Assembly (NCBI RefSeq): GCF_024494645.1
Contig: NZ_JANHDJ010000005.1
Location: 62,001 to 126,000 of the forward strand
Source of the DNA: Halohasta litorea
GTDB taxonomy: Archaea; Halobacteriota; Halobacteria; Halobacteriales; Haloferacaceae
Reading direction: 5' to 3'
DNA length: 64,000 nt
The notes under the pieces were generated by a model that saw nothing but the letters and a program-made list of their open reading frames with translations, had not been told where the DNA came from and made no database searches. A program made the translations under genes and the position numbers. Below, in pieces: positions 52,317 to 61,076 of the stretch. Numbering within the stretch: position 1 is the stretch's first letter; every line of letters starts with the position of its first letter.

Positions 52317-54038
52317 CTACGGATACGGGTGGAACGGCCGGTCGAGTTGTGGGTCGAAGCCGAGCGAGTTGGGTACGGTCCGGGCACGGTCGCCGAAGAA
52401 CGGCTCGCCGGTAAACAGCGGTTGTGCAGACGGAACCACCGCCCGCACCGTCTCGAAGCCGAGCCCCTCGACGTCGCGCGTCGTCAGCCGTGCCGCGTAG
52501 GCATCCAGATCGGCAGCTGCCAGTCGGTCGACGACAGCGTCGAGTTCGTCGGTCCCCGTCAGTTCGGGAGTGCCGAGGGAGTCGGCCGGTATCCGGCTGT
52601 CGCTTTCGACGAACGCTTGGCCCGCCTCGGGGAAGTCGGCGTACTCGCCGATCGCACCGCCCTGCTGGGCGGCCTCTTCGGGACCGAGCGCCCGCAGCTC
52701 CATCCAATTCTGCAGCGCCTCGGCGAGCGCCGACCGGGCGGCGGCGGTCGGATCGAGATCGGCCGCCGAGCCGACGGCGAACTGTGGCCATTCGTCGTCG
52801 CGGTGGACTGCCACGGCGACGACCGGCACGTCGACGTCTTGCGTGACGAGCAGCGGCGTCACGGTCAGCGACTCCGCTCCGGCTCGGGCTTCGAGCTCGG
52901 CGAAGGTCTCGTCGTCGACCGCCAGCTCTAGGGGATCGAACGTCGAGTACCACGCCAACATCGTCGCGTCGCGTTCAATAACTTCATAGAGTCCCGACAG
53001 CACCGCCTCGACCGTCGAGTTGCCGAGCCCGAGGCCGGTGGTGATCGCGGGGCGATACCGCCGGTTCGGCGGCGGGAAACAGATGAACTCTGCGGGCAGT
53101 GAGACGGTGTCGTCTGCCCGGAGGTCGAGGCCCTCGGTCCACTCGATCCGTTGTTCGGGATCGGGCGTCTCGAACCCGTCAGGCCGGACGAACCGCCGAG
53201 GAGAGACGGGGTTCGCGCGGGTTCGTTCGGAGCCGCCGTCGAGATCCCCACGCCGGTAGACGCCCGCGCTGTAGCGTTCGAGCGCCTCGCCGAGAGCTTT
53301 CATATACGCCCGATCCCAGTCGAGGTCGACGCCTGCAGCGAACTCTGCGGCCCGGACGTCGCTGAAGCCGGTGGTGTCGGCCGTCGAGGCGATGTAGTAG
53401 GGCACCGGGAACGATTCGCGCTCGCCGACCTGGCTAACGGGGCCGAGCCGATCGTCGACTGCCCGCTCGGCCCGCGAGAGGGCGTCCTCGACGCCGACCG
53501 ACCGATGGGTGAGTTCGAGCGAGCGGTCGGGGCCCCCGTCGGCACACTCACAGCCCGGCACAGGTAGTAGAATCCGCTCCTGCCACGGGATCTCGACGAT
53601 CCGCCCGCCAGCGCGTTCGCCCGACAGCAGCCCGATCAGTTCGGCCCCACCGACGGCCCCGGCAAGTCGAACCTCGCTTCGGGAGCCGCTGGGATCGGCT
53701 TCGGGCGGCCCCTCCTGGATCGCCTCGACGCGGGCTCGCAGACACCGATAACAGCCCGACTCGGGCGAAAACAGCGAGACGGTCGCGTCGACTTCGGCCA
53801 GCGGATAGCCGCCGATGCCACCGATTTCGACGGCGACCCAGCGGTCGAAGGCCGTCGAGGCGGCGGTGAATACGTCGGCCCCGGTGGGGGCGACGACCGC
53901 GCCAACGGCGGGTGTTGGGTCGGCGCTCGCCGAGTCGAGTGCTGACGGGTCGAGCCGCTCTACCGAGAGATCGACGTCGCTACAGGCGGCTGTCAGTGCC
54001 TCGGCAGCGGGACCGCTGCCAACGAGACCGAGTTCCAT
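52317..54038 (-). CDS. YcaO-domain protein with E1-like N-terminal region
   Basis: 573 residues. Residues ~1-190 resemble the 'C-protein' or E1-like part fused to TOMM cyclodehydratases: LGLVGSGPAAEALT (Rossmann-like opening), then CYRCLRARVEAI and CECADGG that could bind zinc. Residues ~200-573 are YcaO: KALGEALERYSAGVY, NSTVEAVLSGLYEVIERDATMLAWYS and SALAEALQNWMELRAL supply the conserved ATP/Mg Glu residues. The end RPFHPYP resembles the C-terminal Pro-rich motif of azoline-forming YcaO. No precursor peptide, dehydrogenase or TfuA gene is seen nearby. Such proteins are widespread in haloarchaea but the product is unknown. Confidence 0.8.
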   Translation of the reverse strand: MELGLVGSGPAAEALTAACSDVDLSVERLDPSALDSASADPTPAVGAVVAPTGADVFTAASTAFDRWVAVEIGGIGGYPLAEVDATVSLFSPESGCYRCLRARVEAIQEGPPEADPSGSRSEVRLAGAVGGAELIGLLSGERAGGRIVEIPWQERILLPVPGCECADGGPDRSLELTHRSVGVEDALSRAERAVDDRLGPVSQVGERESFPVPYYIASTADTTGFSDVRAAEFAAGVDLDWDRAYMKALGEALERYSAGVYRRGDLDGGSERTRANPVSPRRFVRPDGFETPDPEQRIEWTEGLDLRADDTVSLPAEFICFPPPNRRYRPAITTGLGLGNSTVEAVLSGLYEVIERDATMLAWYSTFDPLELAVDDETFAELEARAGAESLTVTPLLVTQDVDVPVVAVAVHRDDEWPQFAVGSAADLDPTAAARSALAEALQNWMELRALGPEEAAQQGGAIGEYADFPEAGQAFVESDSRIPADSLGTPELTGTDELDAVVDRLAAADLDAYAARLTTRDVEGLGFETVRAVVPSAQPLFTGEPFFGDRARTVPNSLGFDPQLDRPFHPYP

Positions 54039-54103
54039 GGGTTATGCTCTCAGTGGCGAGTAAAAGAACACGGCGATGGGCAATGAGAGAGTCGGGGACG
54101 CGG

Positions 54104-54922
54104 TTACTCCAGGAGCTCCTGGCTCACGCCCGCGAGCTCGCTGGTGTCGGCCTCGCGGAGCCGGTCGTCGCCGAGTTGGAGCCGGAGCCGTGGCCGACCG
54201 ACATCGATCGGGACCTTCTCGGTTTCGATCAGTCCCATATCTTCGAGCCGCGTTTTCGTCCGGGAGAACGTCGCCTTGCTGGCGATGCCGACGTCTTCGC
54301 CCCACTTCGAGATGTCGTACAGCAGGACCTCGTTTTTGGCTGCGACGAGCAGCGAGATCGTCACCTCGTCGAGCCCCTCGCCGTCGCCGCGGGCGGTGTC
54401 GAGATCGGCCAACACCGCATCGAAATCGTCGCGGGCTGCCTCGCTGATGTCGGCCGCAAGCGTCTCACGGACGCGTGAGATCGGCGGCGTTCGGAGCCGG
54501 TAGCTGTCGGCGGCCTCCCACTGCTCGTCGTAGCTTTCGCGGGCGCTGTCGACGAACGCGCTGTCGTCGGTGGTCAGGGCGGCGATCCGGTCGCCCGCCG
54601 AGACGAGTGCGAGCACCGAATCTCCCGAGACGAGCAGGGAGTTGGCTGCTGGCTCGCTCAGCATCCGGATCGACAACCCTCCGGCGTCGATCAGGTCGGC
54701 GGCGCGACTCGCAACGAGGAAGTCCTCCATCGTCTCCTTGATCGGTCGTTCCTCGGCCAGCATCCGAATCGTCGGCAACTCGCCGTCGAAGGCGGTGGCG
54801 ACGTCGACCAACGCCCGGATCGCCTCCTCGGTCGGATCGACCAAGAGCAGGTCGTCACTCGATTCAGTGAGTACTGACTGTAGGATATCGTTAATGTCCG
54901 TTTCGAGTAAATTCGAGTCCAT
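54104..54922 (-). CDS. tbsP: Transcriptional regulator TbsP
   Basis: 272 residues. The first ~130 residues are an alpha/beta domain (DDLLLVDPTEEAIRALVDVATAFDG); RTPPISRVRETLAADI starts a linker; the C-terminal winged helix has LLVAAKNEVLLYDISKWGEDVGIASKATFSRTKTRLEDMGLIETEK. This matches TbsP as I know it from Haloferax, where it controls gapII with TrmB. It sits 65 bases upstream of the YcaO start on the same strand, so the two may be co-transcribed. An AT-rich promoter lies at 54935-54955. Confidence 0.8.
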   Translation of the reverse strand: MDSNLLETDINDILQSVLTESSDDLLLVDPTEEAIRALVDVATAFDGELPTIRMLAEERPIKETMEDFLVASRAADLIDAGGLSIRMLSEPAANSLLVSGDSVLALVSAGDRIAALTTDDSAFVDSARESYDEQWEAADSYRLRTPPISRVRETLAADISEAARDDFDAVLADLDTARGDGEGLDEVTISLLVAAKNEVLLYDISKWGEDVGIASKATFSRTKTRLEDMGLIETEKVPIDVGRPRLRLQLGDDRLREADTSELAGVSQELLE

Positions 54923-55109
54923 CTATAGTATAGTATAATACCAAAACTACTATTTAATATTGTCGGGAGAAGCGCAACCACATCAGTATCCGAGCAGCTA
55001 AATTAACTCCAGCGAGGCGTCATTGAACGTCTGTTGTGTCATTAAAACATAAATTTCTATCGGTCGACGAATGGTGCGGTCGCAAAGAGTACCGTGCGAC
55101 AGCCGACAA

Positions 55110-55120
55110 CACCGAGGATA
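55110..55120 (+). promoter_or_regulatory. TATA box of the XPD-type helicase gene
   Basis: GGATATAAATG is about 32-35 bases before GTG 55152. It supports GTG as a leaderless start and argues against ATG 55071, which lies upstream of the promoter. Confidence 0.55.
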
Positions 55121-55151
55121 TAAATGTGAACACGGAGGAGAGTCTCCAACA

Positions 55152-57626
55152 GTGTCGAACGAGAGCCCGGGCTGGGAGCGGTTTTTCGGCTTCGAGTCGC
55201 CCTACGAGAACCAGGCCGACGCCATCGAGGCCGCGATCGAAACCGTCGAGGCCGAGGGCTATCTCGCGATGGAGGGCCCCTGCGGGACCGGCAAGACGAT
55301 GGCCGCGCTCACCGCCGCGGCCTACCTCCTCCAGGAGACCGACCGCTTCGAGAACGTCGTCGTCGCCACCCCGGTCAAACAGCAGCGCCAGCAGTTCATC
55401 GAGGATCTTCGAACCATTAACCACGGGCTCGACGACCCGCTTTCCGGCGTCGGCCTCGTCGGCAAGGCCGACCTCTGTCCGTACGGCCGCGAAGACAGTT
55501 TTCCGGCAGACACGAGCGTCCAATCCCGGTGTGAGGAGCTCCGCGAGACGACCGCGGACCTCGTCCGTGCCGAGGACTCGGATGACCGCCGCGCCCATAC
55601 CGGTGAGTCGGCAGCCGCCGAACCGGTCGACCTCGATCGGGAGGCCGGACCGGAGCCCGCGGCCGTCATCGAGGGCGTCGACGACGAGGCCGAACAATGG
55701 TGGGACACCGAGCTTGCCCGCGAGCTCGCCGACACCGCACGGCAGGATCTGCGTGCGGGCGACGGCGATCCGCTGGAAACGGCGGGTGCAACCGCACCCT
55801 ACGGGACCGCACAGCCTGCGGCTCCCGCGGATTTCACCGACAGCGAGAGTACGCCGTTGTACTGCCCCTTCGAGGCCGACTGGTATGCCCGTGACACCGG
55901 CTCGCCGGTCGGCTTCGAGCAGGGGACCGACCACGTGCTGTCGACCCGTGAGTTCCTCCCGGCCGCAGTCGAGGCCGGGACCTGCCCACATCGGGTTATG
56001 AGCGTCCTCCTGGAGGACGCAGACGTCGTCGTCGGCAACTACAACCACCTCTTCGATAGCCAGACCCGCCACCTCACCGAGTCCATCCTCGACGAACGGA
56101 CGCTGGTGATCGTCGACGAGGCCCACCGGCTCGAAGAGCGCGTCCGGGACTTGCTGAGCGACACCGTCGGGAGAGTAACGCTTAAACAGGCCCAACAGGA
56201 CGTCGGAACGCTGCTCGAACGGGCGCACCAACACGCCGATAACAAGGAGTTGATCGAGTCGAAGCTCGCCGACCACGACGTTCCCTACGAGGCCGTCGAA
56301 CGGGCCCACCAGTTTTACGGCGAGGCGATCGACTGGCTCGACGAGCGGGTCGAGGCGGCGCTCCGCGAACGGTTCGACGGCTACGGCACCGGATTTATAA
56401 ACGAAGTGCTGCCGGACGAGCAGGTTGAACTCGAACTGCGGGACCCGAAATCCGACGAGCGGGACGCCTTCACCGAGTGGGCCGAAGACCGAGCGGGCTA
56501 CGATGGCGGCTTCTTCCGCACGCTCGGGACGGTTGGCAGTGCCGTCGAGGATGTCCTTTCACAGATGGGAGTCAATCGCGACTGTGTCTGTACGGCCACC
56601 GGCGTCCTCTTCAATCGGTGGTGGCACCGCGATCACACCGAGTTCTTCCGGGAGATCACGCTTGAACCAAGCGAGTCGGAATACCGAGAGCCCGACTATC
56701 CGTGGCAGAACGCGTACAACGCCTCGCTGGTTATGTACAACTGTATCCCCTCCGAGCAGGTCCGCGAGATTCTCGGGGAGTTCGGCGGCGGCATCCTGAT
56801 GAGCGCGACCCTGGAGCCGATTCCGATCTTCGAGGCCGTCAGCGGGCTCGAATCCCTGTCGACCAGAACCGCCACGGGCGATGAGGGAGCCAAACGCCGG
56901 GTCGACCGGCGGAGTTACGACCTGCAATTTCCCGAGTCGAACCGCGAAAGCTGGGTCGTCGACGTCATGCCGTTTACCGCCCGCAACCGTGGGCCACCGA
57001 CGCCCGACAACCACAACGAGACCAGGGAACGCTACGCCTACGTCGCCCGCGAGATCGCCCGAAGCCACGGCAACATCCTCTTGGCCTACCCCAACTACGC
57101 CGAGGCCGAGTGGGCCGCGGGGCGGCTCCAGGAGTCGGTCGACAAACCCGTGGTGCTCGATCGGTCCTCATCCCACGAGGAGACCCAACGGCTCAAATCG
57201 GCATTCTTCGGCGACGAGCACAGCGTTTTGGTCACCAGCACGCGTGGGACGCTGACCGAAGGCGTCGACTACGCGGGCGAGAAACTCCACACCTGTGCGG
57301 TCTTCGGCGTGCCGCTGGTCAACATCGGCTCACCTCGTGTACAGGCGGTCAGACACGCCTACGGCGACCGGTTCGGGGCCGACAACGCGTTCACCTACGC
57401 GTTGACGATCCCCGCAGTCCGACAGGTGCGGCAGGCGATCGGCCGCGTGCTGCGCGGCCCCGACGAGTGTGGGGTTCGGCTGCTGGTCGGCGAGCGGTAC
57501 CTCCCCGATCGGCCGCGCTCTGTGGCCCCGTTTCTGGCCGCCCAGGAACAGCGGGAGTTCAGCCGCCTGACCCCGGAGTTTCTCGGGAGTCAGTTCGCCG
57601 ATTTCTGGTCGACTACCCGTCGGTAG
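55152..57626 (+). CDS. rad3: XPD/Rad3-type Fe-S helicase
   Basis: 824 residues from GTG 55152. Walker A is GPCGTGKTM, the DEAH box is VIVDEAHRLEE, and motif VI is RQAIGRVLRGPDECG. Four cysteines of the 4Fe-4S domain are in DLCPYGRED, SRCEELRE, LYCPFEADW and GTCPHRVM, split by an acidic insertion of ~90 residues (DRRAHTGESA onward) between the second and third. XPD-class helicases act in nucleotide-excision and related repair. ATG 55071 is rejected because it lies upstream of the TATA box. Confidence 0.88.
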   Translation: MSNESPGWERFFGFESPYENQADAIEAAIETVEAEGYLAMEGPCGTGKTMAALTAAAYLLQETDRFENVVVATPVKQQRQQFIEDLRTINHGLDDPLSGVGLVGKADLCPYGREDSFPADTSVQSRCEELRETTADLVRAEDSDDRRAHTGESAAAEPVDLDREAGPEPAAVIEGVDDEAEQWWDTELARELADTARQDLRAGDGDPLETAGATAPYGTAQPAAPADFTDSESTPLYCPFEADWYARDTGSPVGFEQGTDHVLSTREFLPAAVEAGTCPHRVMSVLLEDADVVVGNYNHLFDSQTRHLTESILDERTLVIVDEAHRLEERVRDLLSDTVGRVTLKQAQQDVGTLLERAHQHADNKELIESKLADHDVPYEAVERAHQFYGEAIDWLDERVEAALRERFDGYGTGFINEVLPDEQVELELRDPKSDERDAFTEWAEDRAGYDGGFFRTLGTVGSAVEDVLSQMGVNRDCVCTATGVLFNRWWHRDHTEFFREITLEPSESEYREPDYPWQNAYNASLVMYNCIPSEQVREILGEFGGGILMSATLEPIPIFEAVSGLESLSTRTATGDEGAKRRVDRRSYDLQFPESNRESWVVDVMPFTARNRGPPTPDNHNETRERYAYVAREIARSHGNILLAYPNYAEAEWAAGRLQESVDKPVVLDRSSSHEETQRLKSAFFGDEHSVLVTSTRGTLTEGVDYAGEKLHTCAVFGVPLVNIGSPRVQAVRHAYGDRFGADNAFTYALTIPAVRQVRQAIGRVLRGPDECGVRLLVGERYLPDRPRSVAPFLAAQEQREFSRLTPEFLGSQFADFWSTTRR

Positions 57627-57687
57627 GGGCCGCCTACGGTCGGTTATCCGCCTCGTAACTATCAATTAATCCGCCCACCAGCGAGCA

Positions 57688-57831
57688 ATGTCTGAGGTAC
57701 CAACCTACCACCTCGTCTGTCGTGACTGCCCTACGGAGTTAGTCGTCGAGACGGCTGCGCGGGCCGAACAACGGGCGACCGATCACGAATCGATCACCGG
57801 CCACCGGCTCGATTTTAAACGGATCGACTAG
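57688..57831 (+). CDS. Small CxxC/HxxxxxH protein, 47 residues
   Basis: The frame from ATG 57688 reads MSEVPTYHLVCRDCPTELV, then ATDHESITGHRLDFKRID. The CRDC pair and H-x5-H pair make a compact C2H2-like zinc site. Small proteins of this pattern are common in haloarchaea. The start is preceded by AT-rich sequence (TATCAATTAAT, 27 bases before), fitting a leaderless gene. Function unknown. Confidence 0.65.
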   Translation: MSEVPTYHLVCRDCPTELVVETAARAEQRATDHESITGHRLDFKRID

Positions 57832-57868
57832 GAACGGAGCCCATGGGCCGAACGGCCCGACGCTGCTC

Positions 57869-57874
57869 AAAAAA
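57869..57874 (-). terminator. T-tract after the thioredoxin gene
   Basis: Six T residues on the minus strand, 30 bases beyond the trxA stop, followed by a GGGCCGAACGGCCC palindrome at 57845-57858. A T-tract is the archaeal terminator signal; the hairpin is of uncertain value. Confidence 0.45.
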
Positions 57875-57903
57875 TGGCCGATCCAGGAGCCGGGGGTCTC
57901 GCG

Positions 57904-58239
57904 TTAGGCGGTGATTTCGTCGAGTGCGTCCAGGAGGTCGTCTTTGTCCTGGACGCCGATCACGCGGTCGACCGACTCGCCGTTGTGGTAGAATTCGAGC
58001 GTCGGGACGCTACGGATGCCCTTGCTGCTCGCAAACTCCTGGAGCTCGTCGATATCCACCTTGAGCACGGCGGCGTCGGTCTCGTCGGCGATCTCCTCGA
58101 CGGTCGGTTCGAGCATCTTGCAGGGCCCACACCAGTCAGCGTAGTAGTCGACGAGGACGATCGGATGAGTGTCGATGAGTTCCTCGAAATGGCTCTCGTC
58201 TTCGACGTGAATCGGCTCGGAGGCAGTTGTGGTACTCAT
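57904..58239 (-). CDS. trxA: Thioredoxin
   Basis: 111 residues. DYYADWCGPCKML is the classic active site, followed by VDIDELQEFASSKGIRSVPTLEFYHNGE with the cis-proline. It reduces protein disulfides in the cytosol. The half-size flavoprotein at 17587 lacks the parts needed to reduce it directly. Single gene, T-tract terminator downstream. Confidence 0.95.
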   Translation of the reverse strand: MSTTTASEPIHVEDESHFEELIDTHPIVLVDYYADWCGPCKMLEPTVEEIADETDAAVLKVDIDELQEFASSKGIRSVPTLEFYHNGESVDRVIGVQDKDDLLDALDEITA

Positions 58240-58335
58240 ACAACACCATACAGGCTCTACCGGTATAACAGTTGCAGGGATGTGTCAGTTGCCTACCCAA
58301 CCGATTGTCAATAGACCGAACACACCAATATATAG

Positions 58336-59001
58336 TTATTCTTCGGCTACATAACTGAGGACGACACCGTCGTCGACGCGGTCTACAGCCGTGAGCGAAA
58401 GCGTCGGAAAGTCCTCGACAAGTCCCTCGCCGTCCGCGAGTGTGGGTGCCTCGCGGCCGCCGATAACGAGCGAGCCGACGAACACTGTTAGCCTGTCGAG
58501 AAGTCCGTCTTTAATAACTGAAAAGATCAACTCGCCACCACCTTCGACCAGTAGGCTGTCGATACCAGCGGCTTCGAGTTCGCCGAAGGCCGTCAGCAGA
58601 TCGACGCGGTGCTCACCAGCGACGATCAGCTCGATGCCCGCCTCTTCGAGTGCCTCGCGCCGCTCATCGGATGCGGCCGACGAGACGACGACAAAGGTAG
58701 TTGCCGCCTCGTCGCAGATCCGTCCATCCGGCGGCGTCCGGCCTCGGGAGTCAATGACGACCCGTGCGGGATTGGGAGGCCGACCGTTCTCGCGTCGCTG
58801 CTGTTGTCGCTTGGGATCGTCGAGTGTGAGATGTGGGTCGTCGGCTAGCACGGTGCCGATGCCGACGGCGACGGCGTCGACCTCGCGTCGGATGCGGTCG
58901 ACGCGGTCGAAATCCTCGGGGCCGCTGATTTTGATCTGCTCGCGGCGGCGCGACGAGAGCTTTCCGTCGACGCTCATCGCGGCGTTGACGACGACATCCA
59001 T
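58336..59001 (-). CDS. arfC: 2,5-diamino-6-ribosylamino-pyrimidinone 5'-phosphate reductase
   Basis: 221 residues of the RibD C-terminal (DHFR-like) family. VVNAAMSVDGKLSSRR opens, AVAVGIGTVLADDPHLTLD and VVIDSRGRTPPDG follow, and SLLVEGGGELIFSVIKDGLLDRL closes. It reduces the ribosylaminopyrimidine in archaeal riboflavin and F420 precursor synthesis. Length is normal. Confidence 0.9.
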   Translation of the reverse strand: MDVVVNAAMSVDGKLSSRRREQIKISGPEDFDRVDRIRREVDAVAVGIGTVLADDPHLTLDDPKRQQQRRENGRPPNPARVVIDSRGRTPPDGRICDEAATTFVVVSSAASDERREALEEAGIELIVAGEHRVDLLTAFGELEAAGIDSLLVEGGGELIFSVIKDGLLDRLTVFVGSLVIGGREAPTLADGEGLVEDFPTLSLTAVDRVDDGVVLSYVAEE

Positions 59002-59141
59002 GCCCGGACATCACACGGCGACCGCTTCGGCGTTTCGGTTTTGCCAATCGTGCCGCGTCCCGCTGTTCGATCGGCGGTTGGCAATGATCGAACATCTCAA
59101 ACAGGCCAACTGATAAGTGGGGGCTCAGCGAATCGAACGGT

Positions 59142-60185
59142 ATGGATCCACGTATACTCATGCTAGGCTGGGGGTTCCCACCGAACGTCACAGGCGGTCT
59201 CGACACGTGGGTGGGCGAAGTGTTCGAAGCCTTCGAGCCGAAAGACGCGGAGCTAGAACTCCTGCTCCCGTCGGAGTACGCCCCCGAGGGTCGTGAGGGG
59301 ATTCACAGCGTCCCAACCGGCGAGGGCGATATCATCACACGGGTCGGCCGGATGAGCGACAAATTCGTCGATCTCGCCGAGGATGCCGACATCGCCCACA
59401 CCAACGACTGGTTCGGCTACGGGCCGGGGCTGCGGGCCAAACGCGAGACCGACGCCACGTGGGTCTCGGCGTTCCATTCGCTTTCGAGCGACCGAAACAT
59501 CAACCCGCCCGAACGGGAGGTCGAAACCGAACGCCGAGTAGCCAACCAGTCGGACATCCTCATTTCAGTCAGCAAAATCACTCGACAGAACGTTCTCGAT
59601 CTCTATGGTGCGGACTCGCATGTCGTCCACAACGGGTTTTCCTCGCTGGAGACCACCGATTTCGACGTCAAGGCCGATCTCGGCATCGAGGGACCGATGT
59701 TGTTGTTCGTCGGTCGACACACCGACCAGAAAGGAATCAGCCACCTGCTGTATGCGATGGACAAGATCCAAAACACCGACGCCACGCTCGTCCTCGGCGG
59801 CTCGGGCCACCAGACCGAGCACCTGAAGATGTTTACCGAACTGCTCGGGCTCACCGACCGCATCAAGTTCGCTGGCTACATTCCCGAAGAGCGACTCGGC
59901 GACTACTACGCGGCCGCCGACGTGTTCATTTCGCCGTCGCGGGCCGAACCGTTCGGCCTGACGATCACCGAGGCACTCGCCGCGGGCGCACAGGTCGTCG
60001 CCACCGAAAGCGGTGTCCGGGAGACGCTCCCCGATGGCTGTCTCGTCGAGGTGACGACCGATTCGGATTCGATCGCCCGCGGAATCGACGAGGCCCTCGC
60101 CCGCGAGGGACCACCGGAGTACGAGCCCCGAACCTGGGACGAGGTCGCCGACGACCTGCTCGACGTCTATCAGACTGCCCTCTGA
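59142..60185 (+). CDS. Family 4 glycosyltransferase
   Basis: 347 residues. LGWGFPPNVTGGLDTWV is the GT4 acceptor loop; LLFVGRHTDQKGISHLLYAM and PSRAEPFGLTITEALAAGAQVVATES carry the nucleotide-sugar-binding residues (E-x7-E). It is close to archaeal glycogen- or trehalose-related GT4 enzymes, with the acceptor unknown. A TATA-like CTGATAAG lies about 30 bases upstream. Confidence 0.88.
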   Translation: MDPRILMLGWGFPPNVTGGLDTWVGEVFEAFEPKDAELELLLPSEYAPEGREGIHSVPTGEGDIITRVGRMSDKFVDLAEDADIAHTNDWFGYGPGLRAKRETDATWVSAFHSLSSDRNINPPEREVETERRVANQSDILISVSKITRQNVLDLYGADSHVVHNGFSSLETTDFDVKADLGIEGPMLLFVGRHTDQKGISHLLYAMDKIQNTDATLVLGGSGHQTEHLKMFTELLGLTDRIKFAGYIPEERLGDYYAAADVFISPSRAEPFGLTITEALAAGAQVVATESGVRETLPDGCLVEVTTDSDSIARGIDEALAREGPPEYEPRTWDEVADDLLDVYQTAL

Positions 60186-60446
60186 CTGTCGAAGGTTCCT
60201 GGAGCTAGTGGCCTGAACCCACGTGTCTGTGTCTGCGTTTCAGTCGGACTACTGTGAGACCGACCACGGCAGTTGAGCCACGCAGCCGGGACGATGATCG
60301 CCTCTTTACCGGGCTAGTAGTGTGTGCTGTCGACTGAATCTGCCAATGGTAGCCAGTGACTAGTGAGGGTCATCCGGTAATTCAGTGCCAACTGATGGTT
60401 TTGTGTGCATTACGATACTAAATAGTAGTCAGTTGGTGACTGCGCG

Positions 60447-60554
60447 ATGACAAACGATGACTCAGACGACGGCATCAACCGTCGGACGTATATGAAAGGT
60501 GTGAGCGCGACGAGTGCGATCGTCGGGGCTGGTGGACTCTCGGCGATGCCCTGA
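60447..60554 (+). pseudogene. Isolated twin-arginine signal peptide, 35 residues
   Basis: From ATG 60447 the frame reads an acidic leader (MTNDDSDDGIN), then RRTYMKGVSATSAIVGAGGL and SAMP, then TGA. The twin arginines with following hydrophobic helix are a Tat signal, but there is no mature protein. The surrounding 60186-60596 has no other gene. It looks like the remnant of a secreted protein gene truncated by deletion, or conceivably a tiny secreted peptide. Confidence 0.55.
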
Positions 60555-60596
60555 TGGAGCGCGGAACCCTCGGCGTGTCGCCGCTGGGTCGTGTCG

Positions 60597-60971
60597 TTAG
60601 GCCTCAACCGCAGCGGTCGACCCACGGAACAGCGTAATCTCGGCGGCTGGCTCCGGATGGGTGATACGGAATCCGGTTCGGGTTTCGGTGACGCCGCGTG
60701 TACTCACTTCCGGATCGTCGCTCGGTTGGTAGGGGCTATCGCTGTCGCTGGGCTGATAGGGGCTATCCGACTGATATGGGCTGTCTCGACTCTGATAGGG
60801 GCTGTCCCGCTCCTCGTCTGATTTGTCGGACATGTCTTCCGGCGGGAAGTAGATCCGCTCGCCGCTGGCCGACTGGATGACGAAGGCGACGTCGTGGTTT
60901 CCGCTGACCTCGATGATGGTGGTGCCGTCTTCGATACGGGTCGTGTAGGTGAACTCCTCGGAGTTGCTCAT
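60597..60971 (-). CDS. Protein with tandem SPYQ repeats
   Basis: 124 residues from ATG 60971. Residues ~5-50 and ~95-124 form a beta-rich fold (TTIIEVSGNHDVAFVIQSASGERIYFPPEDM and GFRITHPEPAAEITLFRG). Between them are four copies of a DSPYQ motif (RDSPYQS, SDSPYQP and variants), an unusual Pro/Tyr-rich insertion. The fold halves resemble a small haloarchaeal family of unknown function. It may be a scaffold or a ligand for SH3- or WW-like domains; that is speculation. Confidence 0.7.
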   Translation of the reverse strand: MSNSEEFTYTTRIEDGTTIIEVSGNHDVAFVIQSASGERIYFPPEDMSDKSDEERDSPYQSRDSPYQSDSPYQPSDSDSPYQPSDDPEVSTRGVTETRTGFRITHPEPAAEITLFRGSTAAVEA

Positions 60972-61042
60972 AGTTCCCGGTTGGCGGGAACCCACTTATC
61001 AGTTCCCCGGGATCGCCCACGCTGACCAGTCATGCGCGCACA

Positions 61043-61053
61043 TAGTTTTTAAT
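61043..61053 (+). promoter_or_regulatory. TATA-like element of the RPA operon
   Basis: AGTTTTTAATG ends about 24 bases before ATG 61077, fitting a leaderless transcript for rpa and the overlapping downstream gene. Confidence 0.5.
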
Positions 61054-61076
61054 GCAAGCCGACGAACGAACTGGTG

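Noticed and set aside
55071..55151. Upstream ATG of the XPD-type helicase
   Set aside because: Lies before the likely TATA box at 55110; the extra 27 residues have no similarity.
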